Shown: positions 46,689 through 56,161, counted from the first letter of the stretch. The stretch is 64,000 nt of DNA from CAWBVG01 sp963792175 (GCA_963792175.1 CAWBVG010000033.1:186001-250000); one strand, 5' to 3'. The notes: generated by a model from the sequence alone, not told the origin. Numbers and translations: made by a program.

Positions 46689-46884
46689 CGTGCGTCGTAC
46701 ACGCCTCAGATCCAATCGAGCAACACTGATTCCAGCAGGGCCCATCTGTGCCGACGCATGGCCGTCAGCACCGTTCTTGCGGCCGATGACGAGTGTGTCG
46801 TCGCGGTCCTCAATGACGAGGCGAGACGGATTAGGTGATCACAACATGCCGTGACGACGACACCAGAGGGGAGCCGGTGACGCC

Positions 46885-47469
46885 ATGAAGTTCCGTGCGT
46901 GGTCGGTCATGATGGGTCTACTCCTGTTCGCGGGGTTACGGACCGCTGGTGCGAACGGTGCTGAGGTTGTGCCGGCTGGAACCGTGTTGAACGTCCGCAC
47001 AACCCAACCAATCGTTGTCTACTCGTCCCACGTCGGCATGAGGTTCAGGGCTATCGTTGACGATCCGGTGATGGACGTTCGGGGTTACGTCGTCGTCCCG
47101 CGCGGATCGTTGGCGACGCTGGAGGCGGTAGACGTTCAGCAATCCTCGAACCTGAAGGGACGAGACCGCATCACACTCCGGGTGGTCTCCCTTCACGTCG
47201 GGGATCGCGGGTACTTCGTAACCTCGAGCGATGTCGAGCTGAAGGGTCATAGCGAGGGGAAACGCGCGGCGCGGAAGATCGGCGCGGGCGCAGGAGTCGG
47301 CGCGGTCGTCGGCGGGCTGTTGGGAGGCGGCACAGGCGCGGTCGGCGGTGCGATTGCGGGCGGCACCACCGGCGCGGTCGTGGCCGGTTCTGGGAAGACA
47401 CACCTGAGCGTGCCTGCAGAAACCCGGCTGCAGTTCCGGCTTGAGGCTCCCGTGCGGATTCAGCAGTGA
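46885..47469 (+). CDS. secreted glycine-zipper protein
   Basis: 194 aa. Signal peptide MKFRAWSVMMGLLLFAGLRTAGANG. A beta-rich domain follows (VPAGTVLNVRTTQPIVVYSS, GMRFRAIVDDPVMDVRGYVVVPRGS, LRVVSLHVGDRGYFVTS). The glycine-zipper segment (GAGAGVGAVVGGLLGGG then GAIAGGTTGAVVAG, residues about 135-170) could insert in a membrane, and the tail is LSVPAETRLQFRLEAPV. Proteins of this layout are frequent in Acidobacteria, usually annotated hypothetical. It may be an outer-membrane-associated scaffold; that is inference. ATG 46885 is preceded by GGGGAGCCGG. The frame is intact. Confidence 0.72.
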   Translation: MKFRAWSVMMGLLLFAGLRTAGANGAEVVPAGTVLNVRTTQPIVVYSSHVGMRFRAIVDDPVMDVRGYVVVPRGSLATLEAVDVQQSSNLKGRDRITLRVVSLHVGDRGYFVTSSDVELKGHSEGKRAARKIGAGAGVGAVVGGLLGGGTGAVGGAIAGGTTGAVVAGSGKTHLSVPAETRLQFRLEAPVRIQQ

Positions 47470-47691
47470 AGAGGGAACGGCTCGGCTGTCCTACCCGCTA
47501 GCCGTAGCCGACCCCGCGTTCGGACAATCGCCCTTGCAGCCGCCGCTTGCGACCGGTGAGGTCGCCGCGCGATTCACATTTTCAACCGGTGCGCGTTGGC
47601 ACATCGGTTGCTCCATGGCGGGCGCGCAGAATCGCGCGGCAAACTGCTCATTCTTCGATCACGACAACTGCTGAGATGCGGATTGGTGCCG

Positions 47692-48088
47692 ATGGAAAAG
47701 CGCATCGGTTCCTGCACAGCTGCGATCGCGCTTATGGTCACGACGGGTGTGCAAGTGCCGCTCGCCCAGCGGTCTACCTGCGTTACCATTCAGCGCGGCG
47801 ACACTGAGTTCGAACGGCCTCTCATGCGGCGAGGGTCCAGCGATCGGGGTGTCCATTCGCAATTGCGATTGAAGCCGTACCGCAAGCGACTGGACATTCT
47901 GCTCGCACCCCATCAGGGCCGGACGTATCCCAACCTGTCGGATCACCGGAGGAACGTGGAGTACGAACGTCGGGCGGGTGTTACGGCTGTTGAACGACGA
48001 ACGATTCGTCGGCGAGCGGCTTTCCGGACGAGGACGATGGGTGATCGTGCGGTGTCGTTTTACGGGAGATCCAGGGGGTGGACGGTGA
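47692..48088 (+). CDS. possible small secreted protein, frameshifted, translationally coupled to the FtsZ-like gene
   Basis: ATG 47692 opens MEKRIGSCTAAIALMVTTGVQVPLAQ, a plausible signal peptide, then STCVTIQRGDT, like the start of a LysM-type segment. The rest of that frame is not convincing. In another frame from 47873, the sequence IPTCRITGGTWSTNVGRVLRLLNDERF and GERLSGRGRWVIVRC looks protein-like. It ends at TGA 48086-48088, overlapping the GTG start of the next gene by the GTGA pattern. I suspect one gene broken by one or more indels between about 47800 and 47880. No family is recognised. The flanking gap 47470-47691 shows nothing else. Confidence 0.4.
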
Positions 48089-49714
48089 GCATTCTCCTAG
48101 TGAGCTTGGGCGGCGGCGGTGGAAACATTCTGCGCTCGTTGAAGACGCTGTTTCGCCGCGACCTGCTGGTCACGCAGAAAAGCGACCCGAAGTACGCGGA
48201 ACGCCTCAAACGCGCGATCTGCACCCGCTTCATCGACACCAACGAGTTCTCGTTGTCCGACGTGCCGCGGGATGAACGACTCCTGATTGGGGCGCGCACG
48301 ACCGGACGGCTCGGCGCCCGGCACAACCCCGAGGTCGCCAGACAGGCGCTCGAAGAATCGAAGAGCGACGTCGACGCATTGTTGAGCGGCTATTCCGTCG
48401 TGATCGTGATTGGAACGGGCGGGAAAGGGACCGGCGCCGGCACCATGTTTCCGGTCGTGCAGATGGCCCGGCAGCACAAGTGCCTCGTGATCCCGATTTT
48501 CGTCCGCCCGTCGTTCGAACGGCACGAGGTGGACAAACGGCGCTTCGATCACGCGCTGTCAGTCATCGATCAGTTTGACAAGGCCCAGATCCGTTTTATC
48601 GAAATCCTCAACGATCTGGGATATGCCGACCGCCATCCGGAGCCTCAGTCGGTTGTGTGGGAGCGCATGACGCTCCCGATTGCCCGAGGACTGCGCGGCC
48701 TGATCTACGTGCTCTCGGACCTGTCGCAGGTCGACCCATCAGACCTCTCGACGCTCGTGGCCGGCCCCGGCAGAATCCGCATCGGCTTCGCCGAAATCGA
48801 TCCGCCGGCCTCGCAGGATCCGGATGGTCAGCAGATCGAGGATGCGGTTCGAACCTGCTGGCAGAATTCGTACTACGCGTTCGGCAAGCCGGTTGGAACC
48901 TCGCTGGTTTGCATCCAGGGAGAATGGTCGAACGTGGTCGATGCCGGGATCAAGGGCAGACTCGCCGCGCTTGCCTCCGGCGATGCAGACGGCCACCCGT
49001 ACACTCCGCTCTACGCCCGGGCGCCCCGCACGCCGAAGCCGTGGGGCGTGACCGCGCTGTTCGCCGAGTACACCGGCAACCACGCACCTCTGGCGATTGA
49101 TTGGAATCTGGAAGGCAGAATCTCGCCTCTCGTCGGCAGTGAAGTCAGCACACATGAACCCGCCGCCAGCGTTTTCGACGCCGTCCCGCCGAATGTCCCC
49201 GTTGTTGTTCATGACGTCGGGCCGACGCTCCATGACAAAGACAAGCCCAAACCTTCGTTCGCGAGCCTTTGGGAATTCGCGGTAGCCGTCAACCGCAGCG
49301 ATCCGGCCGCCCTGGCCGTGGCGCGCGACGGCACACGGTCCGAGATCTCGTTCGACGGGCGAGAGGTCAGAAAGCTTCTCGGCACGATGTGGTTTCGCGG
49401 AGTGGTGTCCGCGCCTCTCGCCGGCGTGGCGAGATCGAATGCTGGAGGCTCTGGTGGCGAGCGCGCCGGTTCCGGACCACGTGTTGAAGGTTGGCCGGCA
49501 CGGCATGCGACTGAGCCAGTTGAGCCTCGTGCAATTGAAGGATGTCTTCACGAACACCTCGGTCGCTGATGCGATGCGCGTAGACCTCGAACTTCTGATC
49601 ACCGTCGCGAATCTCTGGGGCGAGCAGGCGTTGGGAAGATTTCAATTCGCCGCCGGTCCAGAGGACAACGAACGCTCGCGGCTCGCAAGCGCGCTGGACG
49701 CGTTCCGCGTCTGA
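48085..49714 (+). CDS. divergent FtsZ/tubulin-superfamily GTPase (3' frameshift)
   Basis: From GTG 48085, MSILLVSLGGGGGN is the FtsZ T1 loop. LGARHNPEVARQALEESKSD matches FtsZ's GLGAGxNPExGxxAAEES region. GTGGKGTGAGTM (residues 110-121) is the T4 tubulin signature GGGTG(S/T)G with Lys in the glycine run. VVQMARQHKCLVIPIFVRPSFE and FIEILND correspond to FtsZ strands leading to the nucleotide-binding Asn-Asp. DPSDLSTLVAGPGRIRIGFAEID parallels the T7/H8 region. The open frame ends at 49569, but its last 45 residues are nonsense. A +1 frame continues with RMLEALVASAPVPDHVLK and LVQLKDVFTNTSVADAMR, ending at TGA 49714. About 543 aa, longer than FtsZ, with no Z-ring C-terminal peptide. Not the canonical ftsZ; role unknown. 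Confidence 0.8.
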
Positions 49715-49764
49715 AGTCGACCAGCCTTCGCATCGGCGACCGTTTTGAGCGAGGCTTCGGCGTA

Positions 49765-49782
49765 GTCGATGGCGGTGGTCTT
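49765..49782. repeat. 18-bp exact copy of tRNA-Ser anticodon-arm sequence
   Basis: GTCGATGGCGGTGGTCTT at 49765-49782 is identical to 45537-45554 in the tRNA-Ser, covering the D-arm end, the anticodon stem 5' side and the first anticodon base. Short tRNA-derived direct repeats like this are left by tyrosine-recombinase integration. The 4.2 kb between contains the metalloprotease, the glycine-zipper gene and the FtsZ-like gene. No integrase was found. The surrounding 49715-49989 holds no gene I can support. Confidence 0.5.
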
Positions 49783-49989
49783 TGGTGAGCGCCTCCTCTT
49801 GAGACCGTCGGTAACTGCTCTCGGCGTGGGAAAGGCACTGCGTGGTCGCCTGAAAGTGCCCGTCTGGGTCGGACAATAGTCGCCAGAAACCGACCCTTTG
49901 CTGCGGTCTGCCTGCGGTGTACCGCCGATTGGCGTGCTGTCGCAACACGGCAGGCAACTTGCACGGATTTGTCGCGAGGTTCTCTCCCC

Positions 49990-50693
49990 ATGCGCAGGTG
50001 TGTTCCGGCAATCGTGTTCGCCATTCTTCTGTTCACAGGACGCACTGCGTTCGCGGACTCAATTATCGTGGGCGATACCCTGCACCTCCTCGACCCTGGC
50101 GGGCCTCCGATCTGGGGTGGGCCGTTCGCGGTCGACGTCGCCGTCGGCGCAGCATTCGACGGGGTGGCCGACCTGATCACGTTTTGCGTGCAACACGAGT
50201 CGGACATCAATGGTGACAGACACGTTCACCGTCTCAGCCATCGGCGACCCGTCGATTCCAGGCGGGAACCAGACAGACGACGGTGACGATCTCGACGATC
50301 GGACGGCATGGATCTATTCCCAGTATCGCCAGAACGCACTGTCCGCGTACACGGGGGACGAGATCCAGGCCGCGATCTGGGTGATCGAAGACGAATCGTA
50401 TTTTACGAATAACATTTTCCCAACGCTTACGCCGTCTGAACAAAGCAATGCCAACGCGCTCATCGCCGCCGCCGGGAACGCCGTGACGGTCGGTGGGTTC
50501 GTGAACACGAACGTGCGTATCGTGCAGTTGGTTTTCCCGGATGGCATCCGAAGCGCAGGATTTGCTGATGCTCGATGACCCAGGAGTGACGATCACTCAG
50601 GTTGAAACACCGGAACCTGCATCGCTGCTGCTCGTTGGCAGTGGCGTTGCCGCATTGGTTCGGCGTCGCGTCAGAGGCCGGCGCAACAGCTAG
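49990..50693 (+). CDS. PEP-CTERM secreted protein (frameshifted)
   Basis: ATG 49990 starts a signal peptide, MRRCVPAIVFAILLFTGRTAFA. DSIIVGDTLHLLDPGGPPIWGG, DVAVGAAFDGVADLITFCVQHESDIN follow. The middle continues in another frame (DTFTVSAIGDPSIPGGNQ, TAWIYSQYRQNALSAYTGDEIQAAIWVIEDE). The end, in a third frame, is VETPEPASLLLVGSGVAALVRRRVRGRR, a PEP-CTERM sorting signal: PEP motif, one hydrophobic helix, Arg cluster. Breaks are near 50205 and 50550. The mature domain resembles choice-of-anchor or thioester-domain secreted proteins with DEIQxAIW. Such proteins depend on exosortase (not in the window) for surface anchoring or release. Confidence 0.85.
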
Positions 50694-51130
50694 CACCGAT
50701 CCCATTCGCAAATAGCCATAGCCACACCGACCTGAAACTGTCAGGCGGTGATCTGTCGCTTCGATAGTCCTTCGACTCAACCTCTAGCGAACCTCCGTGG
50801 AAGGCCTGCCTTCCGGCACGACCACCAGGATGTCGAGCCGAAAGGAACGCGGCCAGATCTGCGGTCATCACGCGGGACTGCTGGACTTTGAAGCGGAGCA
50901 TCGAACATCGTCCAGTGTTGGAAGAAGATGCCGCATCGGCTGTAAGTAGCGGAAGCCCGGGTCATCCTCGAGGTTGGTGCGCGGCCTGGTCGACTCTCGG
51001 ACGGGTAGGCTGTGAAGGCGCCCGCGTGCCAAGCGGACTTGCGAGCGCCCGCCGGATCAGGCGGCGAGGCGCTGGAGATCCGGATAAGTATGCAGTAGAC
51101 AACGATCTTATTTAATGTAAGACTGAAGCT
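50694..51130. promoter_or_regulatory. gap upstream of padR with an inverted repeat next to the start
   Basis: 437 bp. No gene is convincing. TCTTA (51106-51110) and TAAGA (51118-51122) form an inverted repeat around TTTAATG, nine bases before the padR GTG. The position fits PadR-type autorepression, since PadR proteins bind short AT-rich palindromes over their own promoter. The rest of the gap (50700-51050) shows nothing I recognise. Confidence 0.5.
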
Positions 51131-51418
51131 GTGCTGCCGGCAAAGGAACGACTCATCCTCGAGTTGCTGGTGTCGGAAGGACCGATGTTCGGGTTGCAGC
51201 TCGTCGAACGGTCCGGAGGCGCGCTCAAGCGGGGGACCGTTTACGTGACGCTCGGGCGCATGGAGTCCAAAGGCTTCATCGAGTCGGAGCAGGAAACGCC
51301 GAATCCGGGTGCCATCGGGCTACCGCGCCGGATCTATCGTCCGACGGCGCTCGGCGAGCGAATGCTTCGGGCATGGGCGACGTTTACGCGCGAAGTGGCG
51401 TGGGAGGTGAAGCCATGA
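51131..51418 (+). CDS. PadR family transcriptional regulator
   Basis: 95 aa. The PadR winged-helix core is present: LILELLVSEGPMFGLQLVERSGG, LKRGTVYVTLGRMESKGFIESEQE, RRIYRPTALGERML. The C-terminal dimerisation helix is short (subfamily 2-like). GTG 51131 follows an inverted-repeat operator candidate. The stop overlaps the next start (ATGA), a coupled two-gene unit in which the membrane partner is probably the regulated target. PadR-membrane protein pairs are common in Acidobacteria. The frame is intact. Confidence 0.93.
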   Translation: MLPAKERLILELLVSEGPMFGLQLVERSGGALKRGTVYVTLGRMESKGFIESEQETPNPGAIGLPRRIYRPTALGERMLRAWATFTREVAWEVKP

Positions 51419-52039
51419 TGCCTGGGACGTGGCTGCTGAAGATCGCGCCGCTCGTCTTCAACGAGCGCTTCATCGAAATCGTCGTTCGTCCGACGATCGC
51501 CGATCTCCAATCCGAAGTCGCCGCGGCCGGATCGAACCACGCGAAACGCTTCCGCGTCCGGTGCCGTGGCTACGCCGCATTCTGGACGCTGATGTTCGTG
51601 GCGCCATTCGCGTCGTGGTCCGAGGAGCGAGCGAACGTCGCCAGCGGCCTCGCCGCCGGATCGGTCGTCGTCACGCTGCTGACGGTGGTGACGCTTGGCC
51701 CCTGGACGGCGCTGGTGGCGGCCGGAGCGACGCTGGTTGCGCTCCTGCTTCACGGCTGGTACGAACGTCATCCGTCCGAGATTGCGCGTGCCGCCCGACG
51801 CGTGGCGCTCGCCGCAAATCAACTTTTCGACGACCGATATCGCCGGCAACATCGGCGGGCTCATTTTCGTGGTCGGCAGCGTGCTGATCGTGTCGCTGGC
51901 GCTGCCGTCGATCTTCTTGTTCCTGCTGGCTGGCGGCATCGCCGCATGTTTCGTCGCCTGGGGTCTCGCCGCGTGGCACACGCGGGCACGGCGGGCGGAC
52001 TGGACATGCGCAGGACGACCACGGCGCCTGCTGCTGTGA
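51415..52039 (+). CDS. multi-pass membrane protein paired with PadR (frameshifted)
   Basis: Starts in the padR stop (ATGATG; 51415 or 51418). MPGTWLLKIAPLVFNERFIEIVVRPTIADLQSE is the hydrophilic head. Helices follow: YAAFWTLMFVAPFAS, NVASGLAAGSVVVTLLTVVTLG, WTALVAAGATLVALLLHGW. After a break near 51815, helices in another frame continue: NIGGLIFVVGSVLIVSLALPSIFLFLLAGGIAACFVAWGLA, ending near 52039. Four to five membrane segments in total. The opening NERFxxxvxxPxxADLQxE is seen in small permease-associated membrane proteins of Acidobacteria. Function is unknown. Probably controlled by the upstream PadR. Confidence 0.7.
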
Positions 52040-52110
52040 GCGTCCTCATCGGCCGGCGCGGCTGATTCCGACCGCGAACGCGCGCTCTTGCAGTAAATTG
52101 GGAGGCCTTG

Positions 52111-53640
52111 ATGCGCCTCCCAATCCGGTTTCCCGCTCTCCTCGTTGCGGTCGTTCTATCCCTCTGCCTCAAGGCATCGCCAGCCGCACAGCCTGCACCG
52201 CTGACCGGGTTCGACGATCTCGTCGCCCGGGCGATGAAGGACTGGCGCGTCCCCGGCCTGGCGATGGCCGTTGCGAAAGACGGCAAGATCGTCATCGAGC
52301 GCGGATACGGCGTGCGCCAGGTCGGCCAGCCTGACGCGGTCGACACCCATACGCTGTTCGCCATCGGATCGACCACCAAGGCGATGACCGCGGCGCTCGT
52401 CGGCATGCTCGTCGACGACAAACGGCTCGCCTGGGACGATCCCGTTGTCAAACACCTGCCGTGGTTTCAGCTCAAGGATCCCGCGGTCACACGCGAGCTG
52501 ACGGTTCGCGATCTGCTCACGCACCGCGGCGGACTGGGCAACGCCGACTATCTCTGGTACGGCCAGAGCAATTCGACCGAAGAGATCCTGAAGCGCGTCC
52601 GGCTGATCGAACCGGCCTACTCCGTCCGATCGAGCTTCATCTACCAGAACATCATGTACGCGGCCGCGGGCGCCGTCATCGAGGCCGCGGGCCGCAAGCC
52701 GTGGGCGGAGACGATCCGGCTGCGGATCTTCGAGCCGCTCGGCATGCGCGATTCGATCGCCACCGCAGCCACACTCAAGGCGCACGCCAACGTCGCCGCG
52801 CCCCACGACATCGTCGGCGGCCAGGTGCGCGTCATCGAGAACATGAGCGTGGACCCGGTCGCCTCGGCTGGCGCGGTGTGGTCGAGCGCGTCGGACATGG
52901 CGAAGTGGATGCAGTTTCTCCTCGACGGCGGTCGCGCCGGCGGTTCGGGCCGCAAGCAGTTGATCAGCGACGCGACCTTTGCCGAGCTCTTCAAGCCGCA
53001 GACGATCGCGCCGTTCGAGATGTATCCGACGACGAGCGTGGTCAAGCCGCATTGGATGACCTACGCGCTCGGCTGGTTTCAGCAGGACTATCGCGGACGG
53101 GCGGTCGACTTTCACACCGGCAGCATCGACGGCATGACCGCCATCCACGGCTTGATGCGCGACGACCGGCTGGGCGTCTACGTCCTGGCGAATCTCGATC
53201 ACGCGGAGCTGCGCCACGCGCTGATGTATACCGTGTTCGATCGATACATCGGCGCGCCGGAGCGGGACTGGAGCGCTGAGCTCCTCAAGCTGTATACGGG
53301 GATCAGGCGGCAGGCGGACGAGGCGCGCGAGAAAGAGGAAGCGACGCGCGTCCACGGCACCACGCCGTCACTGCCGCTGGCGCAATACGCCGGCACCTAC
53401 AGCGATCCCCTGCGCGGCGACGTCGAAGTGACCCTGATCGACGGTGGCCTGCGACTTCGCTATGGGTCCGGTTTCGTCGGTCCACTCGAGCACTGGCACT
53501 ACAACACATTTCGCGCGAAATGGACTGCCGAGTGGCGTGCACCGACGCTGGTGACGTTCGCGCTGAATGAAGAGGGCAGGCCGGCGGACGTCGACCTCAT
53601 GGGCGGTCGCTTCGTCCGCCGGCCTCCGGGCGGCTTGTAA
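52111..53640 (+). CDS. serine hydrolase (beta-lactamase/penicillin-binding class C family) with C-terminal DUF3471-like domain
   Basis: 509 aa from ATG 52111. Signal peptide MRLPIRFPALLVAVVLSLCLKASPAAQ. Catalytic SxxK is STTK near residue 87 (IGSTTKAMTAALVG). The YxN tyrosine is YQN in SSFIYQNIMYAAAG, and the third motif is HTGSIDG near residue 330. The C-terminal 110 residues (YAGTYSDPLRGDVEVTL) resemble the DUF3471 beta-domain. It is a periplasmic or secreted hydrolase acting on peptides or esters; substrate unknown. It begins 72 bases after the membrane-protein gene. The frame is intact. Confidence 0.93.
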   Translation: MRLPIRFPALLVAVVLSLCLKASPAAQPAPLTGFDDLVARAMKDWRVPGLAMAVAKDGKIVIERGYGVRQVGQPDAVDTHTLFAIGSTTKAMTAALVGMLVDDKRLAWDDPVVKHLPWFQLKDPAVTRELTVRDLLTHRGGLGNADYLWYGQSNSTEEILKRVRLIEPAYSVRSSFIYQNIMYAAAGAVIEAAGRKPWAETIRLRIFEPLGMRDSIATAATLKAHANVAAPHDIVGGQVRVIENMSVDPVASAGAVWSSASDMAKWMQFLLDGGRAGGSGRKQLISDATFAELFKPQTIAPFEMYPTTSVVKPHWMTYALGWFQQDYRGRAVDFHTGSIDGMTAIHGLMRDDRLGVYVLANLDHAELRHALMYTVFDRYIGAPERDWSAELLKLYTGIRRQADEAREKEEATRVHGTTPSLPLAQYAGTYSDPLRGDVEVTLIDGGLRLRYGSGFVGPLEHWHYNTFRAKWTAEWRAPTLVTFALNEEGRPADVDLMGGRFVRRPPGGL

Positions 53641-53757
53641 GTGGCGCTAGGCGCGATGACGAATCGGCGTCCGTCTCGCTCGGCGACCTCCTGCAGTGAT
53701 ATGTCTCGACCTGCACCGCACCGGAGCTTCGGAACGGGAGGTGTGTCGTGACCACAC

Positions 53758-54760
53758 GTGTTGTCGGAGCTGCTGGCCGTCGTCGTCGCATCGGTCTTCG
53801 GAACCACGGAGACGCGCTCGCTCGGGAAGCGGCCGCGTGGAGGCCCACGTCGCGGCGGCGAAAACCGCGGCAGGCGCAGACTTCGCCGGCGTCTTCAACC
53901 GGATTTGCGCGGAAGCGGTCCCACCGGCCACGCCAACGGCGCCAAGACCGGCGACGCCGCGACCGCCTGGGCCGCCGCCTCGCGAATCGTGGCACGCCGA
54001 GCCCGCCAAAGTGTTCGACAACCTCTATTTCCTCGGTCAGACCGAGTACTCGGTGTGGGCCGTCACGACCTCCGCCGGCATCATTCTCATCGACGCCATC
54101 TTCGACTACTCCGTGGACGACGAGGTGGTTGGCGGTCTGAAGAAGCTGGGACTGGATCCGGCAACGATCAAGTACGTCGTGATCAGCCACGGCCATTCCG
54201 ATCATTCCGGCGGCGCGAAGTACCTCCAGGATCGCTTCAACGCACGCGTGATTCTCACGGCTGCTGACTGGGATCTGCTCGACAGGAGCAACGGCACAAA
54301 GCCCCGACGCGATATGGTGGCGGTCGACGGTCAGAAGCTGACGCTCGGCGACACCACGCTGACGCTGTACAACACGCCGGGCCATACGATGGGCACGTTG
54401 TCGACGCTGATTCCGGTGACGGATCACGGCACGCCGCACGTCGCCGCGTCGTGGGGTGGCACCGCCTTCAACTGGGTCGCGAACCGCACCGCCTACATCA
54501 CGCCCGATCGTCCCGATCGCTTCTGGTTTCAGACCTACAGCGACTCGGCGCGGCGCTTCAAGGAGATCGCCGCCAAGGCCGGCGCCGATGTGCTGATCTC
54601 GAACCACACGATCTTCGACGGGTCCAAGACCAAGCTGCCGGCGCTCGAACGGCGGAAGCCCGGCGATCCACATCCGTATGTCATCGGCACCGATGGCGTC
54701 CAGCGCTACCTGACCGTCGTCAACGAGTGCGCACAGGCCGGCCTCGCGCGCGTGCAGTAA
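53758..54760 (+). CDS. metallo-beta-lactamase-fold hydrolase, subclass B3-like (5' frameshift)
   Basis: Metal-binding motif HGHSDHSGG (HxHxDH) near 54190, the later His in NTPGHTMGTL and ISNHTIFDG. VFDNLYFLGQTEYSVWAVTTSAGIILIDA is the characteristic opening of B3-type and related MBL proteins. The start region is disturbed: a signal-peptide-like MLSELLAVVVASVFGTT begins at GTG 53758, but the body reading frame (AHVAAAKTAAGADFAGVFNRICAEA) lies in another frame, so a base is missing near 53835. A Pro-rich linker (PPATPTAPRPATPRP) follows. It hydrolyses an unknown ester or amide. Its stop is directly followed by the permease GTG. Confidence 0.86.
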
Positions 54761-56111
54761 GTGGCGAGCCGTACCCTCGACCGCGTCCTCGGACTTCGCG
54801 ATCTGATCCTCATCGTCATCGGGACGGTGATCGGCTCCGGCGTGTTTTTGGTGCCCGGCGGTGTGCTGCGGCAGTCCGGCGGCAACGCCGGACCCGCGCT
54901 GCTGGTCTGGGTCATCGGCGGCGTGCTTTCGCTGCTCGGCGCGCTGGCATACGGCGAGCTCGGCGCAATGAATCCCGCGGCTGGCGGCCTGTATGTGTAC
55001 CTGCGCGTCGCTCTTGGACCGCTGACGGCCTTCCTCTACGGCTGGACCTTCTTCCTCGTCATCGCCACCGGCTCGGCCGCGACGCTCGCCGTCGCGTCCA
55101 CTTCGTATCTGCAGCAGTTCATCGCCCTCGGGCCGATCGGTCAGAAGATGGCGGCGGTGGGGCTGCTCGCGGTCGTCGCCGCGATCAACGTGCGCAGCAC
55201 ACGGCGCAGCGCCGACGTTCAGAACTGGAGCACCGGCATCAAAGTCGGCGCGCTGCTCGTCATGAGCAGCGTCCTCGTCGCCTCCCACGGGGCGCCGCCT
55301 TCGTCGGTGCCGTTCTGGCCTGAGTCGGTGACGCCGTCGCTGCTCTCCGGGATGGGTCTCGGCATGATCGGCGTGCTGTGGGCGTACGAAGGCTGGCAGT
55401 ACGTGACGTTCTCCGCGGGCGAAGCGATGAATCCGCAGCGGACGTTTCCGCGCGCGATCGTGCTGGGCACCGCTTCGCTCATCGGCATCTATCTGTTTGC
55501 CAATGTCGGCTATCTCGCGGCGCTGGGCACGGAGGGCGTGGCGCGCTCCGATCGCGTCGCCGCCGAAGCGGTCGGTGCGATTGTGGGACCGGGCGCGGCG
55601 AAGCTCATTGCCGCCGCTATTCTCGTGTCGATCTTCTCGGCGATGAACGGCATCACCATCTCCGCGCCGCGGGTCTACTACGCGATGGCGAGAGACGGCT
55701 TGTTCTTCAGCAAGCCTCGCTGACGTACATCCGCGATACGGCACGCCTGCCGTCAGCATCGTCGCGGGAACGATTTGGGCGATGGTGCTCGCGGCTTCGG
55801 GGACGTTCGAACAGCTACTGACCTACGTGGTGTTCGTGGGCTGGATCTTCTACGCGCTCGGAGCCGCCTGCGTGTTCGTGCTCCGGCGGACGCAACCGGA
55901 CGCCGAGCGGCCGTTTCGCGTCCCCGGCTATCCGTGGACGCCGCTGCTGTTCATCGTCGCGGCCGTCGCGCTGGTCCTCAACACGATCGCGACACAGCCC
56001 GGACGCGCCGCGATTGGCATCGGCGTCGTGCTGCTGGGACTGCCGGTGTATTTCCTGTGGCAGCGGTCCGGTCCGGGTCGAGATCTCGATTTCATGCATG
56101 GCATCCGATGA
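54761..56111 (+). CDS. APC family amino-acid permease (frameshifted)
   Basis: Starts GTG 54761, immediately after the MBL stop. N-terminal consensus LGLRDLILIVIGTVIGSGVFLVPGGVL is the APC amino-acid antiporter signature. Further helices include ALLVWVIGGVLSLLGALAYGELGA and LGMIGVLWAYEGWQYVTFSAGE. The frame breaks near 55715 after SAPRVYYAMARDGLFFSKP. The next frame continues HPRYGTPAVSIVAGTIWAMVLA and ends at 56111 after PLLFIVAAVALVLNTIATQP. Twelve segments are expected, total about 450 aa. It is probably an exchanger for small amino acids; substrate is not predictable. Confidence 0.9.
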
Positions 56112-56161
56112 TCGCGGCCATGCATAAAATCGCGATGCTGACGCCCGCCTCAGGACCCGCG

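Noticed and set aside
47596..48084. Long N-terminal extension of the FtsZ-like protein (start at 47596)
   Set aside because: The T1 loop in FtsZ proteins lies near the N-terminus and GTG 48085 has a GTGA overlap; the 163-residue extension is basic and non-homologous.
49440..49569. C-terminal residues of the FtsZ-like frame (GGSGGERAGSGPRVEGW...)
   Set aside because: The +1 frame gives a much more protein-like ending (RMLEALVASAPVPDH...) so this tail is a frameshift artefact.
50671..50965. Reverse frames between the PEP-CTERM and padR genes
   Set aside because: Arg-rich, no ribosome site or motif, and they overlap each other in different frames.
53597..55759. 720-codon reverse frame opposite the MBL and permease genes
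   Set aside because: Shadow of real genes; repetitive Arg/Asp/His/Ala text without domains.
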